This document shows positions 11,401-22,678 of a stretch of DNA of 64,000 bases, in pieces. The stretch lies in contig CM043959.1 in the NCBI GenBank assembly GCA_014529385.2, positions 93,630,529 through 93,694,528 of the forward strand, read 5' to 3'. Source of the stretch: Adiantum capillus-veneris (Eukaryota > Streptophyta > Polypodiopsida > Polypodiales > Pteridaceae). Position 1 is the first letter of the stretch. Each line of letters starts with the position of its first letter. The notes under the pieces were generated by a model. That model saw only the letters and a list, made by a program, of their open reading frames with translations. It did not search any database and was not told the origin of the DNA. Position numbers and translations under genes: made by a program.

Positions 11401-11732
11401 AACTCGTACACGCTTCTTGTATCCACACCTGATGGTCTCGAGGTGAAGAAACTGTGCAAGTCTGCCCTTTCCAGGTACCTGCTGATGTCTTCTGACCTGC
11501 TATAATCTACCAATTCCTGTGGGATCATCGGTACATCCACTGCTTGCCCTTGAGGATCTCTGAAAGTCCCCTGGTAGATCTTTATCCCCTCTTTCTTCAA
11601 TACTGCTTCCTCCACCCAAGTTTTGGTTGGTTTGAGGGTTTCTGCTAGAATGTCAAAGGGTTCCGCTTCTGCAAGAGCATCTTTGATTGTCGGTCTTTTT
11701 CTCTTCGTTGCCGATAACTTGGCGGAATCCAT
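8454..11732 (-). pseudogene. Element A ORF2, coiled-coil protein in the env position (two in-frame stops)
   Basis: One frame of 1092 codons starts at an ATG at 11732 (MDSAKLS) and ends at TGA 8456-8454. It is broken only by in-frame TAG (11387-11385) and TGA (9038-9036). The first 350 residues look globular, with a stretch such as PPHAIATTITWALKSNMPKE that recalls helical plant retroelement proteins of unknown function. The rest is Lys/Glu-rich, with basic runs (KKVKKKV) and a long predicted coiled coil over about 580-790. No signal peptide or membrane segment is visible, so it is not an obvious envelope. The position between the pol-type ORF and the 3' LTR matches env-like genes of Athila-type elements. 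Function unknown. Confidence 0.8.
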
Positions 11733-14511
11733 GGATCCTGTAACTCCAATTTCAGAAGTTAGCGTCTTTCTAGTACTGAAAGCCGAAATGAAGCTTTTAA
11801 CTATCCAAATGACTTGAAAATTGAAACATGAGCTATTCAGGGCCTAAGGATGCAAGGTAGGTGAAAAAAAATATACAAAATGGGCTCAAAATCATGCTGG
11901 AGACATCATACGCGTATGATGTCTTTTGTGTCAAAATGACTTCATATTGGTTGTGCTTGTAGCTGATAGTGTATACATGAGTATCATATGCTTGGATTTG
12001 AGTTTGGATCCCATTTGGTCAAGTTTTGGCCAGTTTAGTCCAGTTCCGGCTCTTGGCAAAATTTTGAAAGGGATTTGGATTTTATGATCCAAATTGGATA
12101 AAACTTGGTGGTTCACTTTCAAATGGCATGTAGATCACTTCTGTTTGGTGGTTGAAGCCCTGAGGTGGCAAAATCACATAGTGAGACATCATACGCGTAT
12201 GATGTCTTTAGTGTATTTTTGGACCAAATTTCTCTATAAGCTTGGGTTTGGCTTTAGATAGGCTTATTCAGTGGATTTATGAAGTTTGGATAGATTTTGG
12301 GCTAAAAATGGCTCTGGAGACATCATACGCGTATGATGTCTTTTTCATCAATTTTGCATGGGATTGGTTCTGTGGACTCCCCATGTATTAGTGAAGGACT
12401 ATATCTACTCAAATCTTGGTTTGGACTTGAGTATGTTGGAGTTGGGCCAAAAATAAGCTTTAGGTGAAGGATTTTCCCTCAATTGGGCTAATGGGGTGAT
12501 CCTCTTGACCAAATGGTTCCAAATTTCATATGTAGCATGTATTAGATATATATAATGGATGTGTGATGACAAATGAGCAGTTTTGGCTCTGTAAGTGCAA
12601 ATAGACATCATACGCGTATGATGTCTTTTGTGTCAAAATGGTGCTTTTTGATTCCAGATAGCTTGTAGATGTGTTAATCAACAATCCTACAAAGTTTCAA
12701 TGAGTTTGGAGTTATTTTGACAAAATTAGGACCAAAAATCAAATTTATGGCCTACTTTGCGTCTTTTTGGTTTTCCTTAGGTTTTCTAACTCCAATTCTC
12801 ATGATACTTGGTTCATAGGATGTGATTAGCATGTGGAATGAGGCTATGCACTCAAATGTTGAAATGGATGTGAAATTCATGCTGTGAGACATCATACGCG
12901 TATGATGTCTTTTCTTGAAATGTTGGTCTTTTTGTGCAAAGAATGCTTTGTGCTAGTGCCCTAAGCCTTGCTAACTAGTTTTCAACTTAAAAAGTCATTA
13001 GTTTAGCTAAAAAGCCCCCTTATAGGCATTTCAGTCTCCGAAGTCGTCTTTTTGCCTTGGAGTTGAATTTCTTCAACTTTTCTTCTCGAGAGTTGCATTT
13101 CCAGCTCATTGGATATGTTGTGAAGCCATCTATTTGGTTGAACTTGACTTTGGCTTCCCGTTCTCCTTCTCCTTTTGGTTGCCTGAAAGCGTCTTTTTCA
13201 CCATCGGTAAGTGAATCAGCTTTCTTTTGGGTTTTGCTTGCAAACATAAGTCATCCATGTATTGAGCTACTTGTGAAGTTTCATTTCATTCGGTCGTCAA
13301 TTTCAGCCGTTATGCCAAAATGACGCTTTGTGTGTCCGCAGCCGAATCGGTTGTTCCGACCTACTTTTGGTGGTCCAAACCTGGAGATACTCCATGGTTG
13401 CATTGCCCTCAATGTTGTTAAGTTTCCTGAGAAGTTTTGTGTCGTTTCGACAACTTTTTTCTGTTTGCCTCTTGCAGGCTCTGTAGACCTAGGGTTTTTC
13501 CAGTCGTTCTTTCTCGAGCTTTGAGTGTTAGAAACCCATCTTCTATACTAGGGTAACCCACCTATAAGTTCTTGCAAGGTTTGATTAGGCGGTTGTGCCA
13601 CTACTTAGCATTCTACCGCATTCCCCGTCTGCTCTTGTTTCTTGGTTTTGGTCAGTTTTCGCGACAAAAGTTAATGATAAGCATCAAAAGCTTATGGCAA
13701 CGAGTCTACCTCTCATGTCTGGTGTCCTCTGAGCTCTCGTAGCAGTCGTAGAAGGCTGTAGAAGGTTGGATGCTCCTGTGTGCTCTTTGCTCTCTCCAAG
13801 AAGGTAATAGTGGAAATGAGCTTGAAAGTGAAGTGAAAAATACTTAACTTCGAACTGCCCGGATCACTTGTTACCAAATTTGACATGTGCTCCTATCTCG
13901 TCGTGAAATGCACTTTAGGATTTGAAATTTCTCAATTTGGACTCCGTTTGACCTGTTTCTGAGAAATCTGTCCACTTTGCCAAAATTCTGTCATTTCGGG
14001 CTTTCCGCAACTTTTTCAGAATTGTACCCAATTTTTACCATGGGTTGCCCTTGTCATTAGGACCATCACCGTCTATTCTTTTCTTTTTTCCGATCTCGTT
14101 TCACCTGCTTTTTTATTTTTCTTTTACTTTTATCAAGAAAATCATAATAAATAAAGGAAAATAGCAAATTGAGGCCAAAAAATTCCAAACATACACAATA
14201 AATAGCTGGTAACCCTGTGTATATGAATATACACTTATTTGTGATTTCTAGACTTGGATTACCACTTTTTTCCACTTTTTAGCTCCAAAAACACTCTTAT
14301 TTAGTGATATTTACACGTCTAGAGACCCAAATTCATCATTTGATCTCTTCTTGTTACAAAACAAGGTATATAAGGGCATAAATATTATCAATATCCGCAA
14401 TCAAACATAAAAATTACAAAATCATGTAAGACACTGCCCTTGTAATATAATTTTTGTTTTTCTTTGTTTTTGGCGCTTGTAGCTGCTTTGTAACTCCTGT
14501 ATACCTGTATA
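11733..14511 (-). other. Intergenic spacer of element A with palindrome array
   Basis: About 2.8 kb without credible coding lies between the internal polypurine tract and ORF2. It holds five perfect copies of a 24-bp palindrome near its ORF2 end. It may carry the promoter or splice acceptor for ORF2; no definite TATA box was assigned. Confidence 0.7.
11901..12910. repeat. Palindrome array 1 (five copies) upstream of ORF2
   Basis: The half-site AGACATCATACG followed by its exact reverse complement gives a 24-bp perfect palindrome. Copies are at 11901-11924, 12184-12207, 12318-12341, 12603-12626 and 12887-12910. Start-to-start steps are 283, 134, 285 and 284 bp. The sequence between copies is not obviously repeated. 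Each copy has ACGCGT at its centre. Confidence 0.95.
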
Positions 14512-14524
14512 CCTCCCCCCCTCC
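14512..14524 (-). other. Internal (central) polypurine tract of element A
   Basis: The minus strand reads GGAGGGGGGGAGG, 23 nt after the TAG that closes the protease-2 ORF. It contains the same 12-mer as the 3' polypurine tract at 8405-8416. A second family-specific tract inside the element is a candidate central primer site, as known in lentiviruses. Confidence 0.7.
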
Positions 14525-14546
14525 TAGTCTGAGTCCTCCCGGATGA

Positions 14547-15560
14547 CTATGAAGTGTCTGTGGGCGAAGCATTGTAGTTGTTTTGGTCATAAGTTCCCAA
14601 TGCAATTGTAGAGCGATGATACAACAGTCTTTCCAATAAAGCTGCTCTTTGTTTGATTGAAGGATTGGTGGTCGGGTTTTGGGTTGGTTTTGGCACTTCG
14701 GTAGTAGAATCAGTAGATGGATTCTTCTTCACTTTATTGTTCTTTTTTACAATCCAAATCTGCTTCCGCTTCACTTGTGCTTGCCACAAACTCTTTGCGA
14801 CCCAAACCTGCTTTGTTCTTTGTGTTGATTTCCTCGACTTGAAATACCTAGGAGTTTCCGTTGATTGTATTGAAGGGAGTTCCTATTTACAAATCTTTGG
14901 GATCCAAATTTGCTTGCTATAGCTTTGTGCCGTCATGAACTTCTTTGGAATCCAGATCTGTTTCACTGTCCTTGATTGTCTGGAATCACTCTGTTGTCTG
15001 GTATTGAAGACTCTGTTTTCCACCTTTGTGTTCTCTGGCACAACCTTTTTTGGTCTCCATACCAACTTTGACTCCGTTTTTTCCCAAGGTTGAGCTGTTA
15101 TATTATTGCTTGTCTTCCTTATCCAATGTTGAGAATTCCTCGTCGAAGAGCAATCCAGTTGTATAGAAACTTTTGGTTGCCATTGCTTCTTCTTTTTCTC
15201 TGGTTGTTGTTTACCTTTGTTCTTGGATTCTTCCTTTGGAGTTGTCTCTGATCCTTTGGTGAACTTAACTGATTGACTTTCACCTTCGTATTTGATAAGC
15301 ACTGATTTAGAACTCCAGTCAATCATTGCATTGTATTGCTTCTGCCATGGTTGTCCTAGCAATAATGGATGTTGTGTAGCTTGGTCTTCAACCATGTAAA
15401 ACATATGAGGATACACATACTGGTTAATCTGTATATGTAAAACTGTGCATCCGACAGTTTTGATTGAATTCTCAGAGTAACTCTTTAACTCTTTCTTGGC
15501 AGTTTGTAGTTTAGTGTCATTTGTCAATTGTCTATACAAACTGAGTGAAAGTAGGTTAGT
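14547..15560 (-). pseudogene. Element A: W-x-P-K repeat tail after protease 2
   Basis: Downstream of the second protease-like fold, the same frame carries Lys-rich sequence with repeated W-x-P-K-type motifs: QWQPK, VWRPK, IWIPK, IWIPK, then, past a TAG at 14885-14883, VWVAK and IWIVK. The frame ends at TAG 14549-14547. Element C has the equivalent chain at 43590-43780. Similar motifs occur in some copia Gag proteins. A nucleic-acid or protein-binding tail is possible but unproven. Confidence 0.6.
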
Positions 15561-15640
15561 TTGAGCTCCTGAATCCAATAGTGCTCTGGCTTTGATTTGG
15601 TTGGTTCCTACTTTGCATTCAATGATGGGTTCTTCTTTGT
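15270..15640 (-). pseudogene. Element A: second retropepsin-like domain (PR2) after integrase
   Basis: The frame reads ARALLDSGAQTNLLSLSLY, with the catalytic Asp codon at 15575-15573, then HPLLLGQPWQKQYNAMIDW near 15355-15310. A D-S-G-A motif with a hydrophobic-hydrophobic-G (LLLG) partner about 70 residues later is the retropepsin fold pattern. It lies in the same ORF as the integrase C-terminal part (16295-14883). Element A already has a protease upstream of RT, so this is a second copy. It is not a recent duplicate, since the two sequences differ widely. Confidence 0.75.
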
Positions 15641-16295
15641 CATTATCCATTTCTGTTATACTGACTGCGTTTATTCGTATTGCTCCTTCATTGCGCTGTT
15701 TCTGATGTAGTAGTCTTCTTTTCTCCATTCTTTCCTTCGCCTCGGCTTGCGCTTCCTCCAAAATCATTTTCTTTTTCTGGACACGCAGCTTTTCTTGATG
15801 TATTTTGAGAAGCATGTCTTGGGTTAGCGGCAAAAGATATTTTTTCACTCTGCATCCACTAATCCAATTGGGCATTTCTTCTCGGTCTAATGTAGCAAGC
15901 TTGACGGCTCCACTTGGTGATAGATCTTTAATCACCAGAGGTCCCATCCCTCGCTTTTTAAGCTTCTTAGCATGCTGTTTCAGAGTGTAAACTAGGACAT
16001 AGTCCCCAACCTTAAACTCTTTAGTCCGCACATGCTTATCAAAAAATTCCTTTTGTCGCCTTTTTTGAGCGTAGATAGAAGCTACTGCTTTTAGGCGAAG
16101 GTCCTCTAGCTTTTCCAGGTCATCTATTCTATCAGAAAGCTCGTGCCTTGTCCACTCTAGATCCTTAGCCACCCTTAAGGTTGAAATCAAGAATTCTATT
16201 GGTAAGATAGCATTTAGCCCAAAAACCATGTTATATGGGGTCGTTCCTATTGATGTTTTATATGCTACCCTATATGCCCATAATGTTGAATGCAA
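15641..16295 (-). pseudogene. Element A: integrase C-terminal part
   Basis: The frame begins HSTLWAYRVAYKTSIGTTPY and MVFGLNAILPIEF, the standard integrase C-terminal stretch. A GPY/F-like basic module follows (VGDYVLVYTLKQHAKKLKKR, GPLVIKDLSPSGAVKLATL), then a coiled basic linker to PR2. It is separated from the catalytic part by TAG 16307-16305 in the same frame. Confidence 0.85.
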
Positions 16296-16304
16296 TTTCT
16301 GGTC

Positions 16305-17171
16305 CTAGTCAGTTCTCGACTCAGATACAATCTTCGTAAGGACCATGCATATGGTTTTGTTTGTTGCTTTAGCTTGTCCGTTTGCTTGTGGATGATACGG
16401 GGCTGATTTCCTATGGATTACCATGAATTCATCTAGAAGGATCTCTATCACTTCATTTATAAAATGTGTGCCTCGATCACTCACAATTTCTATTGGCAAT
16501 CCATATCGTACAAAGACGTATTCATATAGAAATTGTGCCGTGGTCCTAGCATCTGCTTTTTGAGTTGCCTTTGCTTTGACCCACTTTGTTAGATAGTCTG
16601 TATCCACAACGATGTATTGTGCATGAGTCTTATATGCAGGAGGTGAAATGGGCCCGACATAATCAATCCCCCATTTTGCAAAAGCTCTTGCCCCCATCAT
16701 TGGTCTAAGCGGCATATCATCTCTTTTAAGTGGTACTTTGGTCCGCTGACAGTCATCGCACAGTTTAACGTATTCTTCAGCGTCCATATGTAATGTTGGC
16801 CACCATATTCCTGCGGCTAAGACAAGTTTTGCTGTCTTATCACCTGAGAAATGGCCTCCACCTACTCCTCCATGAGCTTGCTCTAGTATTATCACATACT
16901 CAGTCTCTGATGCGCAAATCCTAAGCTGGTTGTCTTTACCTCTCTTATAGAGTTGATCTCCTATTAAAGCGTAATCTCTAGCTTCTGTCTCTACAGATTT
17001 CTGACGAGCTTTTGACGTTCCTTCTGGGAAAGTTCTATTTGTGAGATATTCAACAATATACTGACTCCATTTTGGAGCGATCATTATCTGATATAATGTC
17101 GAATACTCTGCTGGCGGTTTTGATGAATATACAATACATACAGTGACATATTCATGTACGCTTTCTTTCAT
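16305..17171 (-). pseudogene. Element A: integrase zinc-binding and catalytic core (Glu lost)
   Basis: The HHCC module (AHGGVGGGHFSG, then CDDCQ) and core (WGIDYVGPIS, IVSDRGTHFINEV) are present. The second catalytic Asp is at 16478-16476. The third catalytic position, exactly 36 codons on (16370-16368), is AAA (Lys) in QANGQAKATNK where element C has Glu. That is a single G-to-A change expected to kill DNA joining. A TGA at 17174-17172 precedes the segment in frame. Confidence 0.9.
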
Positions 17172-18698
17172 TCATGGCCAATAGACTCCCAATTGTAACA
17201 AATTCCTATATGTGTTCCTTCTTGAACAATGAAATGCACATTCCTGAACATGTGCTTCGCGCAGATATATATTATATTCCTCAGGATTGATGCATAGTCG
17301 TAAAACATGATCATTTCCCAATTGATACAACCTTCCTGCAACCAATTGAAGATTCTTGGATTGCTGAATAGCAATATGTTTCTGGTTGTATTCTCTTCTA
17401 TCGAACTCTCCTCCATAGGTTAATAGGTTAACGACATTTTGAGACCACTTCGGTATCATTTCTATGTTGAACAAGTACGCGTCTGGCATGTCATCATCTA
17501 CTCCTATAGGGTCTTCTCCATTCGTCAATCGCGAAAGATGATCAGCTCTAAGATGTTTTTTTCCTTTCTTTACTACTACCGTGAAGTCGAATTCCAGTAA
17601 GATAATGAACCATCTCACTATTCTCCCGGTATTGCATGGTTTATTCACTAGGTAGAGCAAGGCTTGGTGATCCGTAAAAAACACAAACTTGTTGGCTAGA
17701 AGATAATGCCGAAATTTCTTCACAGCATATATCATTCCTAATCCTTCTCACTCTTTTGTGGTGTAATTCTTCTCTGCATTGTTGAGCTGTCGATTGGCGT
17801 AACAGATAGGAAAATCCATGTTTCCTTCTTCTGGCTGAGCCAGAATGCATACTATTGCATATGCTGAAGCATCTATATGCACATGGAATATCTTCTCCCA
17901 ATCTGGTGATTTCAAGACTGGAGCAGTAATGAGTGCCTCTTTCAATTTCTTGAATGATTCCTCACACTCCTCTGTCCAACAAAAGTTCACTATTAGCTTG
18001 TAAAGTGGTTGGCCTATTATAGCGTACATGTAAATGAATCGTCTATAATATCCGCAATGTCCCATAAAGCTCTGTACTTGTTTCGCATTGGTTGGTCTAG
18101 GCATATCCACTATAACTTTTATCTTCTCTAAATCCGTGGATATTCCGTTTTGTGAGACAATATGTCCCAGAATTCTGCCTTGTCGGACCATAAACACACA
18201 TTTCTCAGGATTGAGACAAATGCGATATGTCCTACATTTCTCAAATACTTTTCTTAGGTGTTCTAGATGCTCATCTCTCAGAAGAGAATGTACGCATAAG
18301 TCATCCATGTATATTTCTAGAAAGAACCTTAAGTATTCTTTGAAAGCATGCGTCATCAGCCTCTGGAAGGTTGCGGGAGCATTGGTTAGACCAAAAGGCA
18401 TAACCCGATAAGCATAAATTCCCCACTCCGTTGCAAAAGCTGTTTTATGTTGATCTTCCTGTGCTATGGCTAGTTGGTTATATCCTGAAAAACCATCAAG
18501 AAAAGAGTATGTTGTTTTCCCTGATACACGCTCTAGAACATGATCAGTTATCGGCAGGGGATAATTGTCCCTGATTGTTGCAGCATTCACTTTCTTTAAG
18601 TTGACACACACTCGGAGTTTTCCGTTCTTCTTGGGTACTACCACAATCGGAGATACCCAATCGGTGTGTTCAATCTCGTATATGAATTCAGCTTCCAT
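17172..18698 (-). pseudogene. Element A: reverse transcriptase and RNase H
   Basis: RT motifs run from WVSPIVVVPKKNGKLRVCV through GLTNAPATFQR to the active site YMDD at 18311-18300. RNase H follows with HVHIDASAYAI, YAVKKFRHYLLANKF and TDHQALLYL, ending in ADHLSRL near 17530. TGA at 17750-17748 interrupts the RNase H in frame. I see no second (archaeal-type) RNase H between this and integrase. The RT places the element among non-chromodomain plant gypsy types (Athila/Tat side), judged by motif only. Confidence 0.93.
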
Positions 18699-19826
18699 TA
18701 GCTTATCTATCTCTTCTTTGATTCGCTTTGCAAATGTATCATTATATATGTATGGTCTCTGTCTGCTAGGCTTTGCGTTTTATTTCAGTGGGATTGTGTG
18801 TTGGCATATCGATGGGTCAACTCCCTTTAAGTCCTTATAAGACCATGCAAACACATCCCTATACTCTCTGAGAAGACTCAAAAGTCTCTCTTCCTTGCCT
18901 GGAGACAAATCTGTGGCTATGTACACCGGTCTAGGTGTCTCACCTAGAGCTGCTAAATCAGCTTTTTTTGCATCCTCCGGTCCGTCATAAGATTCGTTCT
19001 CCCTTCTCTCTCGAATAGGTTGGGTTAATACCACCTTCCTATCCTCTATTGTGAATTTCCTATAGTGAGAGGGAACATCCATGTTTTCCTTGATTTTGGC
19101 GTTTTCGTCCTCTCCACTCTCAAATTCTGTCGTCCAAACTTCTTTCAGAGTTTTCTTGAGCTCTCTGTACTTGTTTCTACGTTCTAACTTGGACTCCGTG
19201 TGTTCTCTGTTGCGCTTGTTCTTTTCTGATTTTTATGTTTCTGTTTTCGTTCCATTCCTTTGAACTTGATTTCTTGAGCCTCTTTTGTCTTTTCGTAAGC
19301 TCTTTTGATCATTGCCTCTCATTCTTCCAGAAATCTTGTCCTTAACACAATCTTCCGCCTTTACTAGCATTAGGAATTGATTTTTTCCTCTTATTCTAAG
19401 CATCGGATTGGTTCTAACCCCCTTTGTTTTTCTCTTTGCTCTATAGCATTTCTGGCGTTGTTTAGTTTGGTTCGGAAAATCATAAAATCGGACATCCGTT
19501 ATAGTTTCTTCGTTTCCGCTTGAATTGTCCGTTGACTCGTTGTCTGCTTCATTTCCCCACTCAGGATGATCGGGAATGTCGTGAAACACCTCCTCTTCAT
19601 CTTCCTTTTCCAGTGTATCGTTCTTTTCAGTTTCTTTTTCGAGTACAGTTCTCAACATGAAGTACGGAACCACGTCGTACCCGTCCTTGTCGCAAAATTT
19701 CGTTGTGGGACCATCCGGAATTGCACAAACATCTAGGGTTGCTAGAATGTGTGTCTATTCTAATGGTGCAAGTGTGTCCTCTGGAAAGGGTTCTCCTATA
19801 TAAGTTTCGTCTTCAATAGCCCTTTC
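18699..19826 (-). pseudogene. Element A: protease-RT linker
   Basis: This acidic and then basic linker is in the same frame as protease and RT. It has in-frame stops near 19750 (TAG), at 19235-19233 (TAA) and at 18782-18780 (TAA). The last 110 residues hold the usual pre-RT box (VFAWSYKDLKGVDPS, then QHTIPLK). No other domain is recognised. Confidence 0.75.
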
Positions 19827-21335
19827 TCAAACATATTCTTCTCGCCTCAGACTTCCACATTTCGAGGCTCCACACATCCATAACTCCTTGGGCTTACCTA
19901 ACCAAGCTAAAAATTCGGATCCCGCCAAAGTAGCTGAATCAAACTCCTCTACCGGTGTTCGGTTCACATCTTTGTAGCTATGGTCTCTCAGGTTCACACG
20001 TGTAGTGGTTTCCATATTTCTCAGGTATATGTGATCGTAGCCCCAATCTTGGACCATTTTCAACTGTCTCATGAATGGTCTTCCCAATATGATATCATAG
20101 TTATTCTCCTTGCCAAAATCGACAATAGCAAAAGTATGTTCGTATTCAATGCCGCAAGAAGTCACTACGACTTTCTCTAATAACCCCATAGGTTTCTCCA
20201 TGTGTCCATCTGCTAATTGGAGTTTCAACCTAGTCTTCCTTATTGTTGGTTTCCCCCATTTTTTCCAGATTTCTTTTGTAGCAATGGCTACCCCAGCTCC
20301 GCTTTCTAGTATTGCCATCGTGTTCACGCCTTGGAATTCAAGTGGTAAGGTTGTATTCCCCTCTTCACCTTCGCAATACTCTCCGACCTTGTTTAAGGGT
20401 ACAGGCTTAGCGTTCTTTTGTGGTTTGCTCAGCTCTTGTATACCCTCTTGCAGTCTCGATGTTGGGTCTTTTATCCCAAATTTCTCCAAGCATTTTCCTA
20501 CAGTGGTCCACATATGTGGTCTTAACCTCAAAAGCTCAGCTAGAGTGATAGTGCATGTCACAGGTGTTGACAAGATCTCTATCAATCCTTGCGAGTCCAT
20601 GACTTTTTCTGATGAGATTCTTCGTGAGGGAAGTGCTCTAATCTCGGATTTTGCTTCATACTCTCCTAAGTATGAAGGTAAGGTATTCAGTGAATGAGGT
20701 TTGCTCTCCATTGTTCTAACAGAGCCCCCATCTCCCCAGTAAGATTGCAGATCCAAGTCCACTTGAGATCCTGCCTCAAATTCCACTATGGGAGGATTCC
20801 TAATGTCCTTTTCCCAATTTGTCTGATTATCTTGGCAACTTAGCTCGTTTGCAAAGTTTGCCTCTCTCACTTGTTTCCAAAATTCAATGTAATCCTCATC
20901 TCTTCCGTAAGACCTCTGTATGACTGGACGAAAACTCTCTATCTCCTGATCGGTTGTGTTCAATACTATGCGGTCATCCTTGTGTGTATTTTCAGGCTTT
21001 TGTGCACTTGGAGTCTTTTCGGCTACCCGTGAAACGACAGTCTCTTGCTGAATTGGGTTTTCCGTTCCACAATTCATTGTTTCTTTTGGTGGTTCTAATA
21101 AGGCTTGTGCAGTCTCGATCATTCTCTGGCACATTTCAAGTCTCTGCTTTTCCAATTCCACGTTTGGGTATGTCATCCACCTCTGTTCTTGTGTTTGGTT
21201 GTTCTTTAACCTAGCTTCGTAAGCTCTCATCAGTGCGTCCAATGGTTCGTGTACTTTGTCGACTAGCACTGATCCCCCTGAGCTTAAGCTCGTTGTTTCT
21301 TTGATACTCTTTTGTTTCGTTCTTTCAGGGCTCAT
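19827..21335 (-). pseudogene. Element A: first protease (PR1, pre-RT)
   Basis: The frame reads MAILESGAGVAIATKEIWKK near 20320-20265, then AIVDFGKENNYDIILGRPFM near 20130-20070. This is the usual gypsy retropepsin pattern, with D-x-G replaced by E-S-G at 20306-20304. Glu in place of the catalytic Asp suggests PR1 is inactive in this copy. The frame ends at TGA 19829-19827, but the reading frame continues into the linker. Confidence 0.85.
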
Positions 21336-21368
21336 CTCTCGTTTCCCGTTTTGACTCTCAAGTTTTTC

Positions 21369-22678
21369 TTATCTATCTTTAGTTCGCTTTAGTTCCTCAG
21401 CTAGAATAGCGTCTTCACGTTCTTTTCTCAACTTCATGCGTGCTTTTCTAGCTTTCCATGTGTTTCTTTGACTCCGCGGTCCTTGACTAACCACTTCAGT
21501 CGCTAACTTTCCATTCTCAGGTTCTCTAGTGGTTTTCTTAGCTTGAGCTCTAGTAACAACTTGCGTTGGTATCAGAGTTTCACTTTCAGACCCACTGCTG
21601 GTAGGAATAGTTTCTAGCATATTCAATGTCGTCTTTTGCACTTTGTTTGGATTCTTTGAACAATCCTCAATGAAGTGAGTAACCCCACACTCAGTGCAAT
21701 AAGCGTTAATTCTAATGATTTCTGTATGTGGACAAACATTCATCAGATGGTCACCTCCACACTTGTAACAGGGTCCTAGTGCTGGTCTTGGTCCCATTTG
21801 ATTCGTCCTTTGTGGATAGGATGGTCTTTGTCCTGTTAACCCTCCATGAGCTATGAACATCAATGTTCTTGCGTCCAAATTGTATCTCTCTTCATCAGAA
21901 GCACTTATAACTGTTGGTATTCCAACATTCCCAATCATGCCCCATGGTTCTGGTTGTTTGGGTTCTTCTGGTGGGTAATACACAGTTGGAGACATGTGTG
22001 CACCAGATTATTCATAATAGGCTTGAACAGGCACTAAGGCTTGTTCTTCCTGATTCTCTAAGGTTGGTGCATATCTAATGCCTACTGGTCTTGCTCCTGG
22101 TAAAGGTGGTTGTTGTCCCAATACCGGTTGCGGTCTTTCTATCCCCATAGGTCCTGGTACATTTCCCGTTCGGTATCGAGGTACTGGATGTACTTGAGGT
22201 GGTGCTAGTTGAGCAGGAGGTGCATACTGACGCTCCCTTACATACCCTTTGTTGTAATAGCCCTCCTCTGTTGGATGGTTTGTCCATTTTTGTTCAATAG
22301 CACACCATTTCAGTGTTTTTGGCAATGGTTTTTGGTATGGTGCCATCCTTTTTAGAGCATCTTCTGTCATTTGCTCTACATTTGGCATGGTTGTTGTTTG
22401 AACATTCTTTTTAGTGGTAGTCTCTCTCGCTACAGAGGAGGAGCTACTGGATGCAAAATCTATATCCGCTGACACCTCTCCATAAACCGTACAGTTATCC
22501 ACTAAGTACAATGCCTCTCTCGTTACTTGCTCGAAACTTGTACAAGCTTTCAAGTGCAAGTCCTTCTTGAGAGTGTGGTTTCTCAGTCCCTCAATAAAGA
22601 GAACAGATAGTCTATCATCTTGTGGTCGTTCACGTACTGGACATCTCTCAATGTATTGTTTGAAGCAAAGTGAAGCTT
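21369..22678 (-). pseudogene. Element A: gag, C-terminal half with zinc knuckles
   Basis: This continues gag beyond the element B insertion. The capsid end (FIEGLRNHTLKKD) is followed by a Pro-rich linker and two knuckles of C-x2-C-x3-H-x4-C spacing (CYKCGGDHLMNVC and CTECGVTHFIEDC, about 21770-21655). Such knuckles bind template RNA in Gag. TAA codons at 22010-22008 and 21371-21369 interrupt the single frame. The x3 spacing is the same as in element C. Confidence 0.9.
22674..22678. repeat. Target site duplication of element B, left copy
   Basis: AGCTT is repeated exactly at 31485-31489, after the other end of element B. Confidence 0.95.

Noticed and set aside
9296..11432. Plus-strand ORFs of 60-106 codons over element A ORF2
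   Set aside because: They are antisense shadows of the 1092-codon minus-strand ORF and have biased hydrophobic composition typical of such shadows.
8454..11732. Retroviral envelope gene in element A
   Set aside because: Position fits, but there is no signal peptide, membrane segment or cysteine pattern; called ORF2 of unknown function.
13020..13330. Overlapping ORFs in the element A spacer (75 and 88 codons)
   Set aside because: Opposite-strand chance frames with no family resemblance, within the noncoding spacer.
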